DNA of 64,000 bases from Clostridiaceae bacterium (GTDB lineage Bacteria; Bacillota; Clostridia; Peptostreptococcales; Natronincolaceae), in the NCBI GenBank assembly GCA_018432235.1, contig JAHDLO010000004.1:1-64000 (forward strand). Direction: 5' to 3'. Below, piece after piece: positions 8,940-18,349 of this stretch. Under the pieces are notes generated by a model. The model saw only the letters and a list, made by a program, of their open reading frames with translations. It did no database searches and was not told where the DNA came from. The translations under genes were made by a program, and so were the position numbers. Every line of letters starts with the position of its first letter. The first letter of the stretch is position 1.

Positions 8940-9705
8940 AGGAATCGAGGTAGTGGCTAAAATCTCTGGGGAGGGTGCCAAAAACCTTGCAACTTACCTA
9001 TATGCCGTTTTAAGAGACCAGAAGAAAACCAGAGGTAAAACCCGCTTGGAGTCACTTTTGCGAAGCGGAAAGGAATTAAAAGTCTTTGCGGTGAGAAACG
9101 AGGACTTAAAGAAATTCACACAGGAGGCCAAGCGCTATGGTGTTCTGTACTGTGCCCTTCGAGATAAAAAGGACCTTGATGGGATGTGCGACATCATGGT
9201 ACGGGCGGAGGACGCATCCAAAATCAACCGTATTGTAGAACGCTTTAAGCTGGCTACTGTGGATACTGCAAGTATCAAGAGTGAAATCCAAAAATCCAGA
9301 GCTACTAAACAGAAAGAAAAAACACCGGATGAAAAAGCGCCATCGGAAAAAATAACTCCTGCTGAAAAAAGTGCAGATGATTTTCTTGATGAGCTTATGG
9401 CAAAACCAGAGCAGGAAATGCCTGCTGTCGAGCAGACCCAAAACCCAAACCCCACGATGGCAACGATGGAGAAATCCCGTCCGTCCGAGCCTATCTTAGA
9501 GCACAGCGGGAAAGCCGCCGAGGGTACTATTGAGTCGTCAAAAAAATCTGTCCGCGAAGAACTGCGAGAAATCAAGGCAGCTCAAAAGGAAGAGGTGGAA
9601 CTTAAGCGAGAGCCGGAGAAAGAGAAATCTCAAACTATAAAACAAAATAATAAACCAAACAAGCAGCAACAAAAATCTAAAAAACCAAAATCTAAAGGGA
9701 GGTAA
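8890..9705 (+). CDS. PcfB family protein (DUF3801)
   Basis: 271 residues starting at ATG 8890 behind AAAGGAGG, inside the end of the relaxase gene. The DUF3801/PcfB core occupies about 1-130 (ISGEGAKNLATYLYAVL, RYGVLYCALRDKKDLDG). The rest is a long charged, low-complexity tail rich in Lys, Glu and Gln. PcfB-type proteins bind DNA and accompany the coupling protein in Gram-positive conjugation (family knowledge). The acidic-basic tail varies among homologues. Confidence 0.8.
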   Translation: MNNGADAADQIVNMSLRGIEVVAKISGEGAKNLATYLYAVLRDQKKTRGKTRLESLLRSGKELKVFAVRNEDLKKFTQEAKRYGVLYCALRDKKDLDGMCDIMVRAEDASKINRIVERFKLATVDTASIKSEIQKSRATKQKEKTPDEKAPSEKITPAEKSADDFLDELMAKPEQEMPAVEQTQNPNPTMATMEKSRPSEPILEHSGKAAEGTIESSKKSVREELREIKAAQKEEVELKREPEKEKSQTIKQNNKPNKQQQKSKKPKSKGR

Positions 9706-9711
9706 ATTTTT

Positions 9712-10608
9712 ATGAGTAGTTTTGATGATCTTTTCCCACAAGGAAATGTATCGCCTGCTTCCCAAAACAACCGGTCTTTTGATAAGGAGGCATGGAAGCA
9801 GCAGAAACAAGAACAGCGGGAAATGGTGTATTCCCTCATTGATGATACTGCACAAACTGTGGCGAAGGATGGCACTGCTTTTCAGAAGTATCTGGATGTG
9901 CAAAGTCGTTTTGACCGCTATAGCGTTGCAAATGCCCTTTTAATTCTAGCACAAAAGCCAGATGCTACCCGTATTGCAGACTTTGATACCTGGAAGGAGC
10001 AAGGCATATATATCCGTAAAAAAGAAAGTGGGTTCTTTATTTTGGAGCCTGGTGATGAATATCAGCGTGATGATGGCACTGTCGGCATCAGCTACAATCC
10101 TAAAAAGATGTTCGATATATCTCAGACAGGAGCACGCAAACGTGAAACTCCCACCTACCCTGATGACCGTACCCGTATTAAGGCGTTGATGGATCATGCA
10201 CCAGTGCCTATCTGCATAAGCGATGCACTGCCGGAAGGAGCAAATGCCCTATACCAACCGGAAACAAAGGAAATCTATATCAGAAAAGGTATGAATGCAG
10301 ATAACATTTTTCGTTCTCTTTCCCAGGAACTTGCCCATACACAGATGGATAAAGGCGACGGTAGTTACAGCCGTTCAAACTATGTTTTTCACGCCTACTG
10401 CGTATCATATATGCTCTGCAAGCAATATGGCGTAGATACAAACGGCTATCGTTTTGACCGTGCTCCCCAAATGCTGGAAGGTATGGAATCTCAGGAGGTC
10501 CGCAACGAGCTTTCCGTCATAAGGGAGGCTGTCGGTGAAATTTCCGGCCGAATGAACCGGATGCTAACAGAGCAAAGACAACAAAAACGGCAAGAGATAG
10601 AACGTTAG
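9712..10608 (+). CDS. ArdC-like ICE protein with degenerate metallopeptidase motif
   Basis: 298 residues. The first half looks like the single-strand-DNA-binding N-domain of ArdC/LtrC-type proteins (FDRYSVANALLILAQKPDA, FDTWKEQGIYIRK). The second half has an ImmA/IrrE- or ArdC-like fold region, but the zinc motif reads QELAHTQM where an HExxH would start with His. If metal is bound, it is bound differently. ArdC proteins protect incoming single-stranded DNA. Here that role is inferred. A GGGAGG ribosome binding site precedes it. Confidence 0.6.
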   Translation: MSSFDDLFPQGNVSPASQNNRSFDKEAWKQQKQEQREMVYSLIDDTAQTVAKDGTAFQKYLDVQSRFDRYSVANALLILAQKPDATRIADFDTWKEQGIYIRKKESGFFILEPGDEYQRDDGTVGISYNPKKMFDISQTGARKRETPTYPDDRTRIKALMDHAPVPICISDALPEGANALYQPETKEIYIRKGMNADNIFRSLSQELAHTQMDKGDGSYSRSNYVFHAYCVSYMLCKQYGVDTNGYRFDRAPQMLEGMESQEVRNELSVIREAVGEISGRMNRMLTEQRQQKRQEIER

Positions 10609-10620
10609 GAGGATATGCCC

Positions 10621-10812
10621 ATGAAAGAAGAAGAAAGAGTGCTTACCCTGGACGATTACGAGTACGGCGTTGTGGTAAACGCTTTAAACGAGCTTAGAAA
10701 CGACCTGATTAAAGATGAAAGGCCCACCGATGCCGTAGATGAACTACTATTAAAAACCATAGATGCCCCGACTAAGAAAAAGAAAAGAAGGAAATTTAAT
10801 GAGGCGCGATAA
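10621..10812 (+). CDS. Small conserved ICE protein
   Basis: 63 residues. ATG 10621 is preferred over ATG 10615 because AGGAGG ends only two bases before the latter. Acidic helical body (LTLDDYEYGVVVNALNELR) and a basic tail (KKKKRRKFNEAR). It overlaps the coupling-protein start. Similar short proteins precede VirD4 genes in this ICE family. Function unknown. Confidence 0.6.
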   Translation: MKEEERVLTLDDYEYGVVVNALNELRNDLIKDERPTDAVDELLLKTIDAPTKKKKRRKFNEAR

Positions 10813-12562
10813 GGCCACACAGAGTGATTTAATACTCTATGTGGTCTTTTTAATTCCCGTGGTATGGGCGGCACTTCTCACCGCCCCTTCCCTATCCGGA
10901 GGACTTCCCGAAATCATTGCCAATCTTAGTACGGCGATAAACAACCCTTTTAATATCCAATGGGTAGACAATACACCTAAGTGCATCCTGTTGTTTATCG
11001 CTGCCTATGGTATGGGTATTGGGATTTACCTTTCCACCAAACGCAATTACCGCAGGCGTGAGGAGCACGGCAGCGCCCGTTGGGGTAACGCGGCTGCTGT
11101 CAACCGAAAATACAGAGATAAGAACTTAGAAAAAAATAAAATCCTTACACAAAACGTACGCATTGGTCTTAACGGCCGGAAGCACCGAAGAAACTTAAAT
11201 GTCATGATAGTGGGTGGCTCAGGCTCCGGTAAAACCCGGTTTTATGCAAAACCAAACGTCATACAGGCTAATACTTCTTTTATCGTCCTTGATCCAAAGG
11301 GTGAAATTCTGCGGGACACAGGGAACCTGTTAAAAGAAAATGGCTATGAAATCAAGGTGCTGGATTTAATCAATATGCACCTGTCCCATTGCTATAACCC
11401 CTTTGCCTATCTTAAAGATGATAAGGATGTATTAAAGCTTGTGACCAACTTAATCCGAAACACTACTCCCAAAGGTAGTAACACCAATGACCCTTTTTGG
11501 GAGCGCTCTGAAACTGCACTGTTGGAAGCATTGATTCTCTATCTACTCTATGAAGCGCCACCGGAGGAAAAAAACTTTCCAATGGTCATGGAAATGATCG
11601 CTGCCGCCGAAGTACGAGAGGAGGATGAAACCTATCAAAGTCCCCTTGACGAACTGTTTGAAAGGCTGGAAATGAGAGAACCAGAACATCTGGCAGTAAA
11701 GCAATACAACATTTTTAAGCTGGCGGCCGGGAAAACAGCCAAATCTATTTTAATCAGTTTGGGTGTCAGGTTGGAGAAATTTAACCTCGCTTCCATTGCT
11801 GGAATTACCACCACAGATGAGTTAGAGCTATCCTCCATTGGAGAGAAAAAGACAGCACTGTTTGCCGTAATTCCTGACAATGACAGCAGCTTTAATTTTA
11901 TCGTGGGAATGCTCTATACCCAGCTATTCCAGCAGCTATATTTCCTTGCAGACCATGTGTATGACGGACGGCTTCCTGTCCATGTGCATTTTGTTATGGA
12001 TGAATTCTCAAACGTCGCTCTGCCCGATGAATTTGATAAGCTCCTTTCTACTATGAGGTCAAGGGAAATATCTGTATCTATCATCCTGCAAAATTTAGCA
12101 CAGTTAAAAGCTTTGTTCAAAGACACATGGGAATCTATTGTGGGAAACTGCGATGAATTTCTGTACCTTGGTGGTAATGAGCAATCCACCCACAAATATG
12201 TGTCGGAACTTTTAGGCAAGGAAACCATCGACACCAATACCTATGGACAGAGCAAAGGTAGAAACGGCAGTTACTCCACCAACTACCAGCAATCTGGCCG
12301 GGAGCTTTTAACTCCCGACGAGGTAAGGATGCTTGACAACCGTTATGCCCTGCTTTTTATCAGAGGAGAACGGGCGATTATGGATGACAAGTATGATATT
12401 CTAAAACACCCTAACTTAAAGCTGACTGTTGACGGAGGCTGCGAACCTTTCAGACACGGTGGTACAGAAAACGCTATTGACTGGAAAGCTGTTACACTAA
12501 ATGAAAACAGTGATTACGAGCTTCTTTCTGAGGAAGAATTGGAAACTTTAATGCAATCCTAA
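10799..12562 (+). CDS. VirD4/TraG-type coupling protein (T4CP)
   Basis: 587 residues from ATG 10799 (AAGAAGGAAAT upstream). Two N-terminal membrane helices (about 10-30 and 60-80), Walker A GGSGSGKTRF near residue 138, Walker B VHFVMDEFSNVALP near 397, and FLYLGGNEQSTHKYVSELLG further on. It couples the relaxosome to the type IV secretion channel and hydrolyses ATP (family knowledge). Overlaps the preceding small gene by 14 bp, so translation is coupled. Complete and probably functional. Confidence 0.93.
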   Translation: MRRDKATQSDLILYVVFLIPVVWAALLTAPSLSGGLPEIIANLSTAINNPFNIQWVDNTPKCILLFIAAYGMGIGIYLSTKRNYRRREEHGSARWGNAAAVNRKYRDKNLEKNKILTQNVRIGLNGRKHRRNLNVMIVGGSGSGKTRFYAKPNVIQANTSFIVLDPKGEILRDTGNLLKENGYEIKVLDLINMHLSHCYNPFAYLKDDKDVLKLVTNLIRNTTPKGSNTNDPFWERSETALLEALILYLLYEAPPEEKNFPMVMEMIAAAEVREEDETYQSPLDELFERLEMREPEHLAVKQYNIFKLAAGKTAKSILISLGVRLEKFNLASIAGITTTDELELSSIGEKKTALFAVIPDNDSSFNFIVGMLYTQLFQQLYFLADHVYDGRLPVHVHFVMDEFSNVALPDEFDKLLSTMRSREISVSIILQNLAQLKALFKDTWESIVGNCDEFLYLGGNEQSTHKYVSELLGKETIDTNTYGQSKGRNGSYSTNYQQSGRELLTPDEVRMLDNRYALLFIRGERAIMDDKYDILKHPNLKLTVDGGCEPFRHGGTENAIDWKAVTLNENSDYELLSEEELETLMQS

Positions 12563-12587
12563 AAAAATATATGGAGGTATTTATCCT

Positions 12588-12893
12588 ATGAAAATGACTA
12601 AAAGAACTAAAAAAGTGTTTACTATTTACTGCGTACTGGCACTGATGAGTACCCTCTTTGCTGCACCTGCCTATGCTGCAAATGACCCCTTGACAGTTGT
12701 CAATAACCTATCTGACTTTATATTCGGGTTGATTCGAGCTATTGGTATGATCCTCTTGGGCTTTGGTATCGTACAGATTGGTTTATCGCTCAAATCCCAC
12801 GACCCATCTCAAAGAGCAAACGGATTTCTGACCCTTGCTGGCGGTGTGATTATTACCTTTGCAAAAGAGATTTTAAATCTCATTACAGGCTGA
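12588..12893 (+). CDS. Maff2-family mobile-element membrane protein (VirB2-like position)
   Basis: 101 residues with a signal peptide ending around APAYAAND and two hydrophobic helices (FIFGLIRAIGMILLGFGIVQ; LTLAGGVIITFAKEIL). Matches the Maff2 family of Tn1549-type ICEs, which occupies the place of the pilin-like VirB2/TrbC subunit between VirD4 and VirB6 genes. A pilin-like role is inference. GGAGG ribosome binding site at 12572. Confidence 0.8.
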   Translation: MKMTKRTKKVFTIYCVLALMSTLFAAPAYAANDPLTVVNNLSDFIFGLIRAIGMILLGFGIVQIGLSLKSHDPSQRANGFLTLAGGVIITFAKEILNLITG

Positions 12894-12912
12894 TGAGGCG
12901 CCTCACACTTAA

Positions 12913-12942
12913 GGGGAACAGACCGGTATATGTCTGTTCCCC
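12913..12942 (+). other. Strong intercistronic RNA hairpin
   Basis: GGGGAACAGAC (12913-12923) pairs perfectly with GTCTGTTCCCC (12932-12942) across an 8-nt loop. No T-run follows, so it is more likely a processing or attenuation hairpin after the abundant Maff2 message than a full terminator. Confidence 0.55.
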
Positions 12943-12985
12943 AATTCAAAAAAATTCTGTCGCTCATTACAGGAGGTTGATTACA

Positions 12986-13213
12986 GTGTTTAACAAATTT
13001 CCGATCAATGAAAAAATGCACATTCATTCACTGGATGGTGAGCTGCGGGAAGCTACCATCCTCAAGCGATTGGATGACAACGATTATCTTGCTGAATATA
13101 ACGGTGTCAAGTGTCATGCAATCTACAATCCATTTGTTAATAAATTTTATGTTGATGATAAATATGGCATCATCAAAGACAAAATGCCACACAGGTATGA
13201 ACCATGCCGGTAA
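12986..13213 (+). CDS. Small conserved ICE protein
   Basis: 75 residues from GTG 12986, which has AGGAGG at ideal spacing. The upstream in-frame extension runs through a hairpin and is not used. Contains HIHSLDGELREATILKRLDD and CHAIYNPFVNKFYVDDKYG. Soluble, no motif I can name. It sits between Maff2 and the TrbL/VirB6 gene, as similar 70-80-residue proteins do in related ICEs. Confidence 0.6.
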   Translation: MFNKFPINEKMHIHSLDGELREATILKRLDDNDYLAEYNGVKCHAIYNPFVNKFYVDDKYGIIKDKMPHRYEPCR

Positions 13214-13227
13214 CGATTACAAAGGCG

Positions 13228-13250
13228 AGCCCGCGTTTCATGCGCGGGCT
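13228..13250 (+). other. GC-rich intercistronic hairpin
   Basis: AGCCCGCG (13228-13235) pairs with CGCGGGCT (13243-13250), followed by TTGTCC. It lies between the small gene and the VirB6-like gene. A weak terminator or processing site. Confidence 0.45.
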
Positions 13251-13277
13251 TTGTCCTGGAAATGAGGTGATTCTGCT

Positions 13278-14117
13278 ATGTCAAGTGGCAACTGGGTAAT
13301 AGACAACCTCAATAACGCCCTTCAAACATGGAACAATAAGCTGTCAGAAATCTGGCAGCTTGTAACCCAATCCCCCACAGAGTTTAAAGGTGGGGGCATC
13401 TGGAACGTCATTGTAGATATCCACGGAGCACTGCAGGCTATCGGCCTTGCCTTACTGGTACTGTTTTTCGTCATCGGTGTAGTTAAGACCTGTGGCAGTT
13501 TTGCAGAAATCAAAAGACCTGAGCATGCCCTGAAGCTATTCATACGGTTTGCTCTGGCAAAGGGTGTCGTAACTTATGGGCTGGAATTGATGATGGCGCT
13601 GTTTAATATCGCTCAGGGGATTATCTCCACTATTATGAACAGTGCAGGTTTTGGAACAACAACTGAATCTGTTTTGCCTGACACTATCGTGCGAGCTATT
13701 GAAGATTGCAGTTTTGGGGATAGCATCCCACTGTGGGCTGTAACGCTCATTGGAAGTCTATTCATCACAGTACTGTCTTTCATCATGATCATGTCGGTAT
13801 ACGGAAGGTTTTTCAAACTCTACCTTTATACGGCCATCGCTCCCGTTCCGTTGGCCTCCTTTGCCGGGGAGCCAAGCCAAAGCATTGGTAAAGCCTTTTT
13901 AAAAGGCTATGCTGCTGTATGTCTGGAAGGTGCCATTATCATCCTGGCCTGCGTGATTTTTTCAGTTTTTGCATCTTCACCGCCAGTGGTAGACACTAAT
14001 GCCAGTGTCGTTACAATGGTATGGGCCTATATAGGGGAATTAATATTCAACATGCTCGTACTTGTGGGAGCAGTTAAAATGTCCGACCGTGTAGTGCGGG
14101 AGATGATGGGATTATAA
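13278..14117 (+). CDS. TrbL/VirB6-like conjugation membrane protein
   Basis: 279 residues with at least five membrane segments. The order is a short N-terminal amphipathic region, ALQAIGLALLVLFFVIGVV, a helix near FALAKGVVTYGLELMMALF, LWAVTLIGSLFITVLSFIM, LYLYTAIAPVPLASFAGE, and two C-terminal helices. This is the polytopic inner-membrane channel subunit of Gram-positive type IV secretion systems (family knowledge). GAGGTG ribosome binding site. Complete. Confidence 0.85.
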   Translation: MSSGNWVIDNLNNALQTWNNKLSEIWQLVTQSPTEFKGGGIWNVIVDIHGALQAIGLALLVLFFVIGVVKTCGSFAEIKRPEHALKLFIRFALAKGVVTYGLELMMALFNIAQGIISTIMNSAGFGTTTESVLPDTIVRAIEDCSFGDSIPLWAVTLIGSLFITVLSFIMIMSVYGRFFKLYLYTAIAPVPLASFAGEPSQSIGKAFLKGYAAVCLEGAIIILACVIFSVFASSPPVVDTNASVVTMVWAYIGELIFNMLVLVGAVKMSDRVVREMMGL

Positions 14118-14145
14118 AAGGATACCGAAGCTTAATTCGGTACCC

Positions 14146-14556
14146 TCACATATCCTTGAACTGAACACCATCCCCATAAACAATTGGTTTTTCTGTTCTT
14201 TGATCAAGCAAGTCCCCATGCTCGTTAAACTGAATTCTATCAAGAGGTACGCCCATCTCTCTTGCCCGTCGAATTTGCCATGTGATATCATCTTCAAGGT
14301 ATTTTTCGTCACGTTTACGTCGTATCACCTTTATAAGCGACACAAACCAGCTTAATACTGCCAAACCAAACAGCGAGATAAGAATGATGGAAGCTAAAGT
14401 CTCATGTTGTTTTGCCCACTTGTTTAGCATGGTACTGAACAGCAGGAAGCAAAGGACGGGAATCGTAAGCCTAAGCTTTCCAGCTACTTTGAATACAAAA
14501 GAGAGAATAAACAACCCCACAGTAAGAGAGAGAGAAACAATTGCTCCGATTGCCAT
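14146..14556 (-). CDS. Hypothetical membrane protein, opposite strand cargo
   Basis: 136 residues from ATG 14556, with AAAGGAG eight bases upstream. Two or three N-terminal hydrophobic helices are followed by a charged C-terminal region (DDITWQIRRAREMGVPLDRI, then HGDLLDQRTEKPIVYGDG). It is the only minus-strand gene inside the transfer module, so it is probably later cargo. No family recognised. Confidence 0.55.
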   Translation of the reverse strand: MAIGAIVSLSLTVGLFILSFVFKVAGKLRLTIPVLCFLLFSTMLNKWAKQHETLASIILISLFGLAVLSWFVSLIKVIRRKRDEKYLEDDITWQIRRAREMGVPLDRIQFNEHGDLLDQRTEKPIVYGDGVQFKDM

Positions 14557-14882
14557 AATGAACACTCCTTTCTACATGACCTTTTATTCCTATTTATTCC
14601 TATTATATCATTCGGTGCAAATGTATAAAAAGTGAAGTGTCATTTTAATTTGGAAGTCCACATCAATTGAAAAATCAGGGAAAGAAATTGCTACAAACAG
14701 AGTGTAAAGCGGTGATATTCCCAGTCGGAAAAAGGACGTGGTCCCAAACATTGCATTCAGCAGGAGTAGCAGAAATATGAAAAAGACGCGTACATCATAA
14801 CCATCTTTTTCTGATTCTATTATTGCATATGGAAAAAAGAAACGGTAGTCTACTGCAATGAACAAAGCGAGGAGGTTAAAAT
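14557..14882. other. Gap between opposed cargo gene and Spo0E-like gene
   Basis: AT-rich. It should hold the divergent promoters for the minus-strand gene and for the spo0E-like gene. An AGGAGG at 14869-14874 serves the latter. A minus-strand open frame in the region lacks a ribosome binding site. Nothing else is clear. Confidence 0.35.
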
Positions 14883-15080
14883 GTGAAACGGTTGAATTAC
14901 AATCAAGAGTTAGAAATAGAGAAGAAGAAACTGATCAGACTTGTAGGTGAAGCTTTAAAAAGTGGTACTCCCATTATAGAAGATGAGGCAGTTATGAAGC
15001 AAAATCGTAAAGTTGATGAACTGATAGTCAGGATACAAAGAGATAAATTAAAGTACAGAAAAAACCAACAGGAAAGATAG
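14883..15080 (+). CDS. Spo0E-like aspartyl phosphatase
   Basis: 65 residues from GTG 14883 with AGGAGG upstream. Two predicted helices, the first EIEKKKLIRLVGEALKSG, the second NRKVDELIVRIQRDK. The second matches the Spo0E family signature region (consensus SQELDxLI), with NRKVD in place of SQELD. Spo0E proteins dephosphorylate Spo0A~P and hold back sporulation. An ICE copy could influence host sporulation, but the altered signature makes activity uncertain. Confidence 0.65.
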   Translation: MKRLNYNQELEIEKKKLIRLVGEALKSGTPIIEDEAVMKQNRKVDELIVRIQRDKLKYRKNQQER

Positions 15081-15098
15081 GATAAGTAATCTGATAGT

Positions 15099-15123
15099 GC
15101 ATCTTTGATAGATGCCTTTTATT
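15099..15123 (+). terminator. Terminator after spo0E-like gene
   Basis: GCATCT (15099-15104) pairs with AGATGC (15110-15115), followed by CTTTTATTTT. Confidence 0.55.
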
Positions 15124-15140
15124 TTGGAGGTGATTGAATT

Positions 15141-15506
15141 TTGGAAGTTAAAATAAACCGGGAAATCCGTGATTACACGGAAAGTTTGTTTTTTGGGCTG
15201 TCTATGCGTCAGTTCATTTTCTCTATTCTGGCTGTTGTTATTGCCGTTGGTATCTACTTTGGCCTGCGAGATTTTTTCGGTACAGAAACCGTAAGCTGGA
15301 TGTGCGTTTTAGGGGCAGCTCCCTTTGCAGCCCTTGGCTTTATTAAGTATCATGGCATGACGGCGGAGCAGTTTTTATGGGCGTATATAAAATCAGAGTT
15401 TCTTATTCCAAAAAAACTGACCTTCTATCCGACTAATATCTACTATGAAGCACTTAAAAATACTGTTGAAAATCATGAAAAGGAGGAATTGAAACGCCAT
15501 GATTAA
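15141..15506 (+). CDS. prgI: PrgI-like protein (VirB3 position)
   Basis: 121 residues from TTG 15141, chosen for its GGAGGTG at good spacing. Two adjacent membrane helices (MRQFIFSILAVVIAVGIYFGL; WMCVLGAAPFAALGFIKY) and a soluble tail with EQFLWAYIKSEFLIPK. PrgI proteins stand directly before VirB4 in Gram-positive conjugation operons and fill the VirB3 role. The stop overlaps the VirB4 start by 8 bp. Confidence 0.85.
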   Translation: MEVKINREIRDYTESLFFGLSMRQFIFSILAVVIAVGIYFGLRDFFGTETVSWMCVLGAAPFAALGFIKYHGMTAEQFLWAYIKSEFLIPKKLTFYPTNIYYEALKNTVENHEKEELKRHD

Positions 15507-17829
15507 GACCCTTCAAAAAATCATGAAGCAGGACAAGGAAAAGTTTGTAGTTCCCAAGGGCGTACAACAGTCAATCCCCATCCGAACCATCTGGCCGGAT
15601 GGGATTTTTTGTGTGGGAAATAAGTTTTCTAAGTCCTATCGCTTTGAGGATATCAATTATGCGGTAGCCTCCAAAGAGGACAAAGAAGCTATGTTTTTAT
15701 CTTATTCGGAGCTTTTAAATTCCTTTGACAGTGGCGCAACTACAAAAATCACAATAAATAACCGCAGATTAAATAAAGCGGATTTTGAAAGCTCTATTTT
15801 AATTCCATTAAAAGATGACAGACTGGATGAGTATCGTAAAGAATACAACAAGATGCTTTTAGATAAAGCTACTGGTGCTAATAGTATTGTGCAGGATAAG
15901 TATGTCACTGTATCCGTGATGAAGAAGAATATTGAAGAAGCACGAAACTACTTTTCTCGAATCGGCACCGACCTCATTACCCATTTTTCCCACTTAGGCT
16001 CTAAATGTGTGGAGCTGGATGCCCTCGACCGTCTTAGAATCTTCCATGACTTTTTTCGTGCCGGTGAGGAAACGGATTTTCATTTTGACCTGTCCGATAC
16101 CATGAGGAAAGGACACGATTTCAAGGACTATATTTGCCCTGATACCTTTGAGTTTCAAAAAGATCACTTTCGCATGGGTAGCAAATATGGGCGTGTCATC
16201 TTTCTTAGGGAGTTTGCCAGCTATATTAAGGACAACATGGTATCCGAACTGTGTGATCTAAACCGTAATATGATGTTATCCCTTGATATTATCCCTATCC
16301 CCACTGACGAAGCCGTCCGTGAGGTAGAAAACCGACTATTAGGTGTAGAAACCAATATTACCAACTGGCAGAGGCGTCAGAATCAAAGCAATAACTTCTC
16401 TGCTGTCGTGCCCTACGATATGGAGCAGCAGCGCAAGGAGAGCAAGGAATTCTTAGATGACCTAACTACTCGTGACCAGCGCATGATGTTTGCTGTCCTG
16501 ACGATGGTGCATATAGCAGATAGCAAGGAGCAGCTCGACAGCGATACCGAAACCCTGCTTACCACGGCACGAAAACACCTTTGTCAATTCTCCACCCTGA
16601 CCTATCAGCAGATGGATGGTCTGAATACGGTACTTCCATATGGACTGCGAAAAATCAATGCTATACGTACACTGACCACCGAAAGCACGGCGGTATTTAT
16701 TCCGTTCCGCGCCCAGGAGATATCCCACAGCGGCGGCATTTACTATGGGCAGAACGTTATAAGTAAAAACATGATTATCGCCAATCGCAAACACTTGTTA
16801 AATGGTAACTCCTTTATCCTCGGTGTTTCCGGTTCCGGCAAGAGCTTTACAGCCAAGAGGGAAATCGTAAATCAGATGCTTTCAAGCGATGATGATATTA
16901 TTCTTATTGATCCGGAAAGAGAATATTCCTCTCTTGTAAAAGCAATGGGTGGGGAGATTATCCATATTTCCGCGACCTCTCAAAACCATATTAACGCAAT
17001 GGATATGAGTAAGGACTACGGAGACGGTGCAAACCCTGTTATATTGAAATCTGAATTTGTACTATCACTTTGTGAGCAGCTCATCGGAGGGCAAAACCTG
17101 GGCGCAAAGCAGAAATCCCTGATTGACCGATGTACCGCAAGTGTTTATAGAAAGTATCTGCAAAGTAATTTTAAAGATAACCCACCTACCTTGCAAGACT
17201 TTCATGGGGAACTCTTAAAGCAGGACGAACCGGAGGCGCAGGAAATCGCCCTTGCTATAGAGCTATTCACAAGCGGCAGCCTGAATACTTTTGCCAAACC
17301 GACCAACGTGGATGTAAATAACCGTCTTATCTGCTACGATATCCTGGATTTAGGCAAGCAGTTACTGCCTATTGGAATGTTAGTTGTATTAGACAGTATC
17401 CTAAACCGCATCACACAGAACCGGGCAAAGGGTAAAAATACCTTTATTATCATTGATGAAATATACCTGTTGTTTCAGCATGAATATAGTGCCAACTTCC
17501 TGTTTACACTTTGGAAACGTGTCAGAAAGTACGGTGCTTTTTGTACAGGTATCACGCAAAACGTAGATGACCTTCTGCAAAGCCATACGGCACGTACCAT
17601 GCTGGCTAACTCTGAATTCATTGTCATGCTTAATCAGGCCAGCACCGACCGCATGGAACTTGCAAAGCTTTTGAACATTTCCGACCTTCAGCTTTCCTAC
17701 ATTACAAATGTAGATGCGGGCAACGGTTTGATTAAGGTGGGAAGCTCCCTTGTACCTTTTACCGACCAATTCCCGCGTAATACCAAACTGTATCGCTTGA
17801 TGACTACCAAACCAGGGGAACAAGGGTAA
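15499..17829 (+). CDS. VirB4-type conjugation ATPase
   Basis: 776 residues. The N-terminal CagE/TrbE-like half is followed by the ATPase domain: Walker A GVSGSGKSF near residue 440, ILIDPEREYSSLVKAMGG, and Walker B FIIIDEIYLLF near 650, then ITQNVDDLLQSHTARTM. VirB4 powers assembly and substrate movement in the type IV channel at the membrane (family knowledge). Ribosome binding site AAAAGGAGG. No damage seen. Confidence 0.95.
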   Translation: MIKTLQKIMKQDKEKFVVPKGVQQSIPIRTIWPDGIFCVGNKFSKSYRFEDINYAVASKEDKEAMFLSYSELLNSFDSGATTKITINNRRLNKADFESSILIPLKDDRLDEYRKEYNKMLLDKATGANSIVQDKYVTVSVMKKNIEEARNYFSRIGTDLITHFSHLGSKCVELDALDRLRIFHDFFRAGEETDFHFDLSDTMRKGHDFKDYICPDTFEFQKDHFRMGSKYGRVIFLREFASYIKDNMVSELCDLNRNMMLSLDIIPIPTDEAVREVENRLLGVETNITNWQRRQNQSNNFSAVVPYDMEQQRKESKEFLDDLTTRDQRMMFAVLTMVHIADSKEQLDSDTETLLTTARKHLCQFSTLTYQQMDGLNTVLPYGLRKINAIRTLTTESTAVFIPFRAQEISHSGGIYYGQNVISKNMIIANRKHLLNGNSFILGVSGSGKSFTAKREIVNQMLSSDDDIILIDPEREYSSLVKAMGGEIIHISATSQNHINAMDMSKDYGDGANPVILKSEFVLSLCEQLIGGQNLGAKQKSLIDRCTASVYRKYLQSNFKDNPPTLQDFHGELLKQDEPEAQEIALAIELFTSGSLNTFAKPTNVDVNNRLICYDILDLGKQLLPIGMLVVLDSILNRITQNRAKGKNTFIIIDEIYLLFQHEYSANFLFTLWKRVRKYGAFCTGITQNVDDLLQSHTARTMLANSEFIVMLNQASTDRMELAKLLNISDLQLSYITNVDAGNGLIKVGSSLVPFTDQFPRNTKLYRLMTTKPGEQG

Positions 17830-17853
17830 TGTATCATGTTTAACACTAAAAAG

Positions 17854-17879
17854 CGGCTGACTGTATCTTCGGTCAGCCG
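17854..17879 (+). terminator. Hairpin after virB4
   Basis: CGGCTGAC (17854-17861) pairs with GTCAGCCG (17872-17879), followed by TTCATTCATCATT. It may be a partial terminator within the operon. Confidence 0.5.
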
Positions 17880-17909
17880 TTCATTCATCATTAAAAGGAG
17901 GAACTCATA

Positions 17910-18317
17910 ATGCAAAATATCAGGTTTAAAGACAAAGAGCATAAGTCTTTCTATTACGAAATGCTGGCCAAAACCCACAATGACGACGCCTATCATCGGG
18001 CGTTTTTTTATGCTATGGGAATCAGCTCAGAAACAAGAAGCCATATCCAAACCCTTTTTGACTTCAAAAACGATGGGATTAACCTGAAGGGACTTTCATC
18101 TGCATGGCAGACAGGCGGTACGCTTCGATTGTGCCGCCTTGCTTTTAATCTCTGGAACGGCTTTACAGAGGATGGAAAAGAAAATCGCTCCTCCCCTCAT
18201 GAATTATTTGACTGTAGTTTTGCACCATATTTTTTTGAAGCTATCCGGCTGCGTTATCCTGAATATTGCCGGAGCATAGGGCGTACTGCACCTGGGCTTT
18301 CTCAAAAAGTGCGGTAG
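17910..18317 (+). CDS. DUF6075 family protein
   Basis: 135 residues with AAAGGAGG upstream. The N-terminal FKDKEHKSFYYEML and the middle segment AYHRAFFYAMGIS are typical of DUF6075 proteins of Tn1549-like ICEs. Soluble, role unknown. It lies between virB4 and the CD1108-like gene as in relatives. Confidence 0.7.
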   Translation: MQNIRFKDKEHKSFYYEMLAKTHNDDAYHRAFFYAMGISSETRSHIQTLFDFKNDGINLKGLSSAWQTGGTLRLCRLAFNLWNGFTEDGKENRSSPHELFDCSFAPYFFEAIRLRYPEYCRSIGRTAPGLSQKVR

Positions 18318-18349
18318 CAATAGCGAAACCTTGAAAGGAGGTGCGCTCA

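Noticed and set aside
14608..14865. 85-codon hydrophobic open frame on the minus strand
   Set aside because: TTG start with no ribosome binding site, low complexity. It may be an old fragment, but I cannot support it as a gene.
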